Origin: Atopsyche davidsoni
Lineage: Eukaryota > Arthropoda > Insecta > Trichoptera > Hydrobiosidae
DNA: 64,000 nt
Reading direction: 5' to 3'
Assembly: GCA_022113835.1 (NCBI GenBank)
Contig: JAILWY010000016.1
Coordinates: 3,262,501-3,326,500, forward strand
The position numbers were made by a program, and so were the translations under genes. Below are positions 51,601 through 60,600 of this stretch, in pieces. The notes beneath the pieces are model-generated. The model did not search any database and was not told where the DNA came from. It saw only the letters and a program-made list of their open reading frames with translations. Numbering within the stretch: position 1 is the first letter of the stretch; every line of letters starts with the position of its first letter.

Positions 51601-54600
51601 TTTTCACCCCTCGCCGTAGGCAAGTTTTGACTATGAAAGGGGGTCCATGGGCAAGCTTTGGCTATGAAAGGGGGTCCATGGGCAAGTTTTTACTATGAAA
51701 GGGGGTCCATGAGCAAGTTTTTATGAAAGGGGGTCCGTAGGCAAGTTTTGACTATGAAAGGGGGTCCGTAGGCAAGTTTTGACTATAAAAGGGGGTCCAT
51801 GAGCAAGTTTTGACTATGAAAGAGGGTCCATGGGCAAGTTTTACTATGAAAGGGGGTCCATGGGCAAGTTTTTACTATGAAAGGGGGTCCGTAGGCAAGT
51901 TTTGACTATGAAAGGGGGTCCATGGGCAAGTTTTACTATGAAAGGGGGTCCATGGGCAAGTTTTACTATGAAAGGGGGTCCATGGGCAAGTTTTTATGAA
52001 AGGGGGTCCGTAGGCAAGTTTTGACTATGAAAGGAGGTCCGTGGGCCAAAAGAGTTTGAGACCCACTGCTGTAGATAAACAAGAATTCAACTCATTATAT
52101 AAAAAGCACTTTAAAAAGCACCAGCTTTATTAGATAGCTAATCTTCCCATTTCAGGTTATTAAAGTGTATAGTTTACAGGTGCTGATCACGAAGCTCCGA
52201 TCGGCCAACACGCTGGAGACGCAGCAGTATCGCAAGGCCACCAAGGCGCTGCTGGTCCTCATCCCTCTGCTGGGCATCACATACCTGCTGGTGCTGTACG
52301 GACCCACCAGCGGCTACTCCGCAGAACTCTTCGCGTATGCCCGTGCCATCCTGCTCTCCACGCAGGTACCGCGAGTTCCTCTCCATCATCCCCAAGCGAT
52401 TCACTCACCAACTCTCGTGCCTCGCTCAAACTTTACATTTCTTTATCTACATATATTTTTGAGACCCAAAAACCGCATTGTTCATCATTTTCTGACCGAT
52501 TGTATATTTATGAGTTTTCATCCGAATACAGCAACATTTTTTTTTTATGGCAACAACGAAAAATTTCTGTATATAAAAATGACAACGAAATTCTTGAGAT
52601 GCACAAAACTGGAGACAATGACTATTACCTGGATACTCTAAAATATTAAAATACTCACATAACAATTTTAACCAAATTTTTAGTACAAGAATTAGAATAT
52701 CTAACTAATTTTTCAAAAATAATATATACACTTTTAATTGTACTTGTCTCGTATATTCAACACTTTTCATATACTAGAAAAATATATATTGGTTACAAAA
52801 ATGGGAAAAATCCTGAGGCCTTGACTAACTATTCCAGTTTATTTAGCGTACAGGTATAATGAATTACCTCCACAAGCTTAAATTCGTTGAACATTATCAA
52901 AAGTTCACACATCCATTTATTCAAGACTACACTGCGAGTAAAGAAAGTGATTTATTAAGTAAAATGCCGACGACGACGGCTACTGTACCTTTCTACATCA
53001 TTAATTAGATATATACATTTTTTATATTCCATTATTTAAGGTAAATAAACCCAGCAACTTTTTGGAATTAATATATTTTACTTTCCTTTACAAAATCTTA
53101 CTTAAAAAAATTTGATATTCAATTCAAATACATTAAACCTGTTATTTAATACATTATTTTTTAAAGCAAATTAGATTCCACTTTTTGAGATTTATAAAAA
53201 CACAATATTGTTTTTATGTTACTGTTATTCTTTAAAATAATTTAAAGTGATTTCTTTTACATCTATATAGTTTTTTATTAAATTTTCAATTTTTATTTTT
53301 ATTTGATAAAAAAACAAAGAATTTGCTACCTAAGTATATTATAAAAGATATATTTAAATCCAGTATTTTGAATAATAGTTCTTTTAGAAACCCAAAAAAC
53401 CACGTAAAAAATTACTTCATACTTAACATATTAAAAAAATACATACATAACCGTAAATCACATAAAAACAGAAAACAGTACAGGCACCGTAAAAACCTCA
53501 TTCGTTATCATTAAAGCGTCTCTTAAAATAGCTAAAATGCTTCTTTTTCAGGATAGTTGGTTAGGGAGTGTTTGTATTTTTTTTCAGTAAGACGATGCCA
53601 GACTTCAAACTTTGTAATTGACTTGGGGTCGGCATTTACCCCAGCCTCTTCCACCCCATCTGTAGACCGCCTATAGTTAATAGACCATTTTGGTAAACTG
53701 TTTAAAAAAACTTTTGTTTTCGTTAATAAAACTACCGTGAAAGTTTTTGACAGGTACCAAAAATACATTCTCCATAGTAAAAATTTAACTTGCAATACTT
53801 TAGTGGCGTGACATTTGGAGTGTCGTAGCGATTGGCATTTCAACGTGAAAGATAGCCGAAACCGGTCACCAATAAAATTTAATACGTGGAAAAATCACTT
53901 AAGGGCCTAGTCCGCATAATCGAGTTTTTTGATCATTTTCTAGTCCATTTTGCGAAAAATCCACTGCACCAATCGAAAAAATTTAAATGCAAAAAGTTTG
54001 ATATATCCCTTCTTCCGAAAAGTCCAATCGTGTCATTTAAATAATTTAATTGTCACTTTATTTTGCTATATCGAATGTTGATTTTTTTTACAGAGTATTG
54101 AAAAAACTAAAAATTATATTTATCTATTTTATATTATTTAATTAACGTCCATTTTAAGGTTAAAATAAAATCATGAAGATGTTGATAAATTGGATAAAAT
54201 GACGACTTTTCAAAACCAATGTTTGTTAAAGATTTTTAAATTTTAAATTTTAAAAATAATAAGGCGCACATGGTTTATATTTAATCTTTTAATTTCAATT
54301 GAAAAAAAAACTTTTAAATGATTAGGACTCTTGTAAAATGGACTAGATGAATCTCCAAATTCCTACACATCAATCGGAAAAACACATATTTATCATATTA
54401 ATGGTATATTTATAAGAAATAAAAATATATTTTATTCGGTAAAAAGGGATGTATCAAAGTTATTGCATTAAAATTTTTTCGATTGGTGCAGTGGATTTTT
54501 CGCAAAACGGACTAGAAAATGATCAAAAAAACTCGATTATGTGGACTAGGCCCTTAAGTATTTTATTCAAAATATTAAAATGGAATTCCACCAAATAGTC

Positions 54601-57600
54601 TCAGTCAAAAATATTGAAATTTAACTTGTTAGATTTTACTCACAACGGACTGATATTCACATATGCGCAGTGAAAAACATTGTGCTGCCTTCAAGGAAAG
54701 CGTTAATTTTGTGTTTTAGGGATTCACAGTTGCGCTGTTTTATTGCTTCCTGAATACGGAAGTTCAGAACGCCATGAGACACCATCTGGAGAGGTGGCAA
54801 GCCAAGCGTTCCGTGGGAGGAGGCAGGCGATACAACTACAACTACACCAAGGACTGGTCTCCGAGGTCCAGGACCGAGAGCATAAGGTACGTAATTAAAT
54901 TTTTCACTAAACATACAGTCAAGAATGCCTTTAAGCTCACTGCAAGGTATATAACAGTAAAAAAAAAAAAAGGTATATAACAAACAATTAGTCAAGACCA
55001 CGTACCAAAAGGACCTGTTTTTATTGTGTATATACATATGTCTACATTATAACCAATTAGCAGTCGAATTCGTTGAATCTATGTTTTTGGCAATTTGCTG
55101 AAATTCTGAGCGATTAAGAAGTATAAAATAAAATACTTTTGCGTTATTTACACATTTAAAAAAAATATATTCAAAAAGCGTGAAAGAAATCAATACATGT
55201 CAAATTGATTACTTGTGTTATTTTTGTGTAGTGGTGCAATTAAAAAAAAAATATTTTTGGTTTGTATTAATAATTCAAATAATATTTTAAAATGAGTTTG
55301 ATAGTGTCAACGTGAAAGGTTGGCGAAACCGGTCACCGATAAAAATTTAAAATATTAAAATTGTATTCCACCAAGTACTCTGTGTCTAAAATATTTATTA
55401 TATATATTTTATTATTTACATACTATCGATATTTAATTCATATAAAAAAATATAATTTAATAAAACCAATATAGAATTAAAAAAATGCATACATTATTTG
55501 TTAGAAAACATGCATTTTTTTACATTTCTTTCTCACTCAATTTAAAGAGACTTTTGCTCAAAATAAATTAAAGTATATATTTTAAAACTTATTATAAAAT
55601 AATCATAGATATCATTCTGTTATTTATACCTTTAAATATATGCGCATTTTAATCAAAAAGCAATTAGAAAAATACACAGTATTTTATTTGTGTAAGCAAA
55701 TTTTTTTGGAACTACTTTTAACACATAAACTATGCAAATGGCGAGAAAATCCTATTTCCCTAAATATGCGCATTTTAAGAAAGTTCATTTTGCGTGATTG
55801 ATTGCCTCTTTGTTTAAAAACGCTTTCCAAATGTAAAAAGCCGAGAAATGTCGCGTGAAGACTTTTCCTCCCCTACTTATTTATTCAATGGCTCTCGGAG
55901 GTTTTTTTTTTTTTTTTAGTTTCAACTTAACTCGGAATTATTCATCGTTTTTGTGTTTGACTAGATACGCTTTGTAAAGTATAATTTTTCTCTATCTTTC
56001 GTTTCGGAATGGACATCAAAATACTCTTTAATTTTTCTTAAAAAAAGATTTATATTTATTCATTTAACCTTGTCATTTCAAAAATATATAAAAAAAATTA
56101 TTATGAATAAAAAATGTTAGGTTCAAGTAAGTTTTATTTTGTTTTTGTAACCTTATCGAATTTTATGTTAAATCCGTTGACCTCAGAGTAAAAATTTCTA
56201 ACTTTTTACTATTTTTGTCACATTATAAAAATAATTGCAATAATACTTATCAGATATCAAATGCACATAAAATATTATAAAATATAACTAAAAATAAATC
56301 GTTTTTAAGCTCTTATATCCAGGTAACAAATATTTTAGCAAATACTGAATATTTATCTTATAGTTTTAATATCTGATTTTTTTATTTCAAAATATAAAAT
56401 TATTACCAGGTGTTGGATAAAACTGTACAAAGTACATATTGGTTATATATAATTTTATCATTCTAGGTTGTCAAGTCGAATGGAATCGAAGAAAAGTGAA
56501 AATGTATAGTCAAAAGTAAAAATGACAGAATGCAAACACCAAAGTAAATCTGTACTTATTTAGTACAAGCAAATTAATATTAAAAACTGTAGGTTAATTG
56601 TTGAGTGATTCGTGAACGTTTTTTTTATGGATAAGGATATTTTATTCTGATATGGCACATTGAAAAATGTTTTAAACTTCAATTTTTCTTAGGCTCTCCT
56701 TTTGAATGATGATACCGGCTAGAGTCGCGAGCGTGATAGAGCAAGAGCCACAAGAAACCCATAAAGCCTATCTGAAGCCTCACTTGGCCGAACAAAATAG
56801 TAAATGATTCAAAGAATAGTTGATATTTAATCTTTTAAAGATGCCTACCTGATGGATTCACCAACGAGCTTTATTTATAAAAAAAATCTGTTTTATATCT
56901 CTAAACAAAAACATTTTACCATGGAAAATAACAAATATCATTTTATGGTGCTGAAATTGAAAAAAGTAATACCTCATTATATTAAATCAACTGTTAGAAA
57001 AATAAAAATAACTAAGACTATGTTTTATATCTCACATTGAATCCATTTATTAATGTTAAAAAAAAATAAACGAAACCAAATTATGTGTTATATTTAATTA
57101 AGTAATTTTTAATGAAATATTTATTATAAATTTTGTATAGATATTTAAACATGTTTTAGTTTTGGTAAGAAGGTCATAAAATCAAAAACATTAAAATGTA
57201 TTATAAATCAAATATTAAATGAGATTTTGATAAATAATTAATGTACCGTTGTCATATAGAGAAAAATATAATTTTAAGATTTTCATATTATAACAAAAAC
57301 TAACATTTATTTTATTTTTATTTTAATAAGTTTGTAACTAACATATGAAATATTTATTTTGTTGTAAATAAATAACTCGCCACCAATCACAAATTATAAA
57401 CAGGATGTATGAATTTATTGACGCATTGGATATGGCTATAGCGAGTAGATTCCCTCTTTTCCACATGTCAGTCATAGTTTTTGATATTGATCAATAGGTT
57501 TAATTTAATTTTTATTAATTTTTAACTAACATGTATTACATACACAATGTAAAGAAAAATGTATTTTTGGAAATAAAGCAAGCTGCTATTGTTTTGTGTT

Positions 57601-60600
57601 TGTATTTTGTACTAACTCCCCCCGCTTACTAACGCTCGCCTCCCTTGCTCGTTCCACAGGTTGTACAGCCAGCCCACCAGCATGTACCACAAGAGGGAGT
57701 CCACAGCCTCGGAGACCACCACCACCACCCTGGTGGGCCTCCCCCAGGGACCCAGAGCCTCCCGTCCCCCCTGTAGCGTCAGCCCCAAGTTACTCCAGGT
57801 AAATTCAAATATACAAACCCGAACACAAAACAAACAATACCCTAAAAATAGAAATACGAAACGACCATATACTGAGGTGAAGAATACAAAGACGAAATAT
57901 GCTGTACTGCATAAAAAATATAAATACTTGCTTTGGAACTTGGAACCACAAAATAAACAATACCCTAAAAATATAAATACGAAACAATCATATACTGAGG
58001 TGAAGAATACAAAGATGAAATATGCTGCACTGCATAAAAAATATAAACACTTGCTTTTGGGCTTGGAACCATATGAAATATATAATTAAACACGTTCTAG
58101 TCAGTAAATTTAAGACATCATCATTATTATTTTAATACTCCATATTTATTGTAGTGTAAAAATACATTTAAATTTCATTAAAATTTAATTCAACAACTTC
58201 TTGTAAGGTCTATGATTTAAAATTTTAAAACGAAAACAGCTTATTATCATACTGTGATAATAATATTATTTTTTGCTTGGTAAGATTCAATATTTTTGTT
58301 TCGATAAAAATCAAATGTGTATTTGGGATATTTTGAGATAAATAAGCAATAATGTAGAAAAAATTGGAACTAGAAAATCTTGTGTTGAGAAAAATTACTA
58401 CAGCTGTTTTTTTAGTACGAGAAAGCACTTCAAACAGAACAAAGTAATCAAACCACCCAAGGTAATCTGGACTAGGTGCATGTCTTTGTGCACTAAAACT
58501 AATCAGAGATTCCACTTACCCATTTTACATAACGGCCACCTTCACGTACATGGCATAATTGAAATAATACAAAATAGTATACATTCATAAAATAAGCAAA
58601 ACCATGTTTAAAATACGCGTATGAACTTCAATATGTTACTTAAAGAAGTGTTCAGTTCCATTATCGACCTCAAGAAGTACAATAAACTATATGTTGCATA
58701 AAATAAAAAAAGAGATAGTAAGGAAACAATTTAGAAGCGGAAAACGCATTTGGATTATTGGCATAGTAATAAAAATAGAATAAATAACAATGTGCTTGAA
58801 CTGGAGGGTAAAAGACGTGTTTTAAAAGCAAATGTATGTCAAAATAAATAGCTTTGAAAATCACAAATTACTTTAAGTGACGACAGTAAATACTGTAAAT
58901 GTTGCTGGGAATGAGAAAAGCTTCAGGAATGGTAATACATTTGTTTTATTCTTGAAAAATGGTTATCTTTAAATAAATAAATTCTAGAAAGATTTTACTA
59001 AGTGCTTATATTTCTTTTGTAATAAAACGTGTATCGTGAATTAAATAAAATCTCGGTGAATTTTGATAAATAAAAATATGTTGAAAAATATTATCATGAA
59101 TTCATTGAAGTATTTAAGTTGCTTGTTTGATCACGAAACTGTATTATTAAATAATAAATCTATGAAAGAAATATAGTGATTATTTTTTAAGCTATGTTAA
59201 GTCTTGTTGCTCGCTATTTAACATAGTATAAAGTAAGTGGGTCAGGACAAACATATTTTCAGCTAGATGAAAGACAAACCTTCTCTGAAAAGAGGCACTT
59301 GAAGAAAAAGAAGATAAAGAAAGTTTATGTATAACAATAACAAGCAAGAATTGTTGTTTAAAGCAAATAATGATAATCGATAACTGTACGCATACTGGGT
59401 TAAATTGATGCACAGTTAGTTTTCAGCCAAGGAATATTCACGATTTTCCTTCTGAAAAACCTGAAAGTAGTTTCAGTCGAGAGGAATGTTTTTTTTTCTG
59501 TGTATAAACAAAGGCTACAGATGGATCTTGTGTCTGGAAAATGCGCTGCAGCCTGCATTCTCATTATACTCCACTGCTTTACTCTCCCCGCAGCAGAAAA
59601 ACCGCTCGGTCCGGTAATGAGAACTGCGGGAAGTCAGAAGCAGGTTAATGAACGTTGCTGGGAAAAATTGCATTGAGTTCTTACTATGGAGCGAATGAGA
59701 AAATTCTCATCTCTATATGTGATAATAACAGGCAGAGGCTTTGGATCGAAAGATTTTCAGTACAATCCCGATTTCCAAACGCCCAAATATCCAACTGATA
59801 TTTTTAGGCCCGCGTTTGCTTTGAATTGGTCGCCCGAGATTTGTGTTGATGGACTTTTGTAAATATATTCAGTAATCTATAAAGAAAATTAAAATATATT
59901 ATTAATGTCGTTTTAAATTGTCATTTTATTCAAAATCGTACTTCACGTAAAATCGGTTTTTGTGTGAACGGATATAAGAATATTACACAACAAACAAATA
60001 ACATATATATTTATTAGCATCTTTGTGATAAAGTGTGTATAGAAAATAAATATAAACAGAAAGTGCATCATTTGAATGAAACGAGTTTCGAAAATCTGCA
60101 ACTTTTATACAACAGCTACGACACTTGAAAATCACAAAAATAACTTAAATCTATCAGTATTTTTTGGCCATTTATATGTATATATATATTAAGAAATAAA
60201 CTCCTTCTGTTTGAGAAAAACTGAATGTAAACAAAACTAATCGACATCATAAGATCTACTAACACATTAAAAAATATGCTACGTTTTTAACTACCCTTAA
60301 AAGCTACATCTTATGATTTTTATTATACTCAAGCATTTTTTTTCATAGGTTAAATTGATTAAAAAAAAAAATTCTGCAGTATTCGTGATATTTATTTATT
60401 CAAAAATGTGAAACAAAATATATTGAGATTGATATTACAATTGTATTTACTACAAGGTTTTATTTGGATTTGTATGTAGATACGTGAATGTAGACTGACT
60501 ACACACGTTTATTTAAAATAATCGATCAAAATTTAACTATCTGTTCTATTAAATTTATACTTGTAATTTTATTACGAAAATTTCCAATTTGTATTTCCGG

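Larger units (their letters stand above)
48121..52179 (+). other. Receptor intron 6 (4.1 kb)
   Basis: It contains a degenerate accggt-family fragment on the minus strand (about 48850-48960), a GC-rich island (49040-49375) and a hAT-type element with a minisatellite (51265-52068) just before the exon G acceptors. The rest is AT-rich and unassigned. Confidence 0.85.
52366..54719 (+). other. Receptor intron 7 (2.4 kb)
   Basis: It contains an accggt-family copy interrupted by a complete piggyBac-type MITE. The left 1.4 kb is AT-rich with nothing recognised. Confidence 0.85.

Noticed and set aside
51612..52046. CRISPR-like array of ~31-bp repeats
   Set aside because: Units are directly contiguous with no unique spacers, and they sit inside a hAT-type element in a eukaryotic intron.
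52174..52404. 76-codon minus-strand frame
   Set aside because: It is the antisense shadow of receptor exon G.
54657..55037. 126-codon minus-strand frame
   Set aside because: It is the antisense shadow of receptor exon H.
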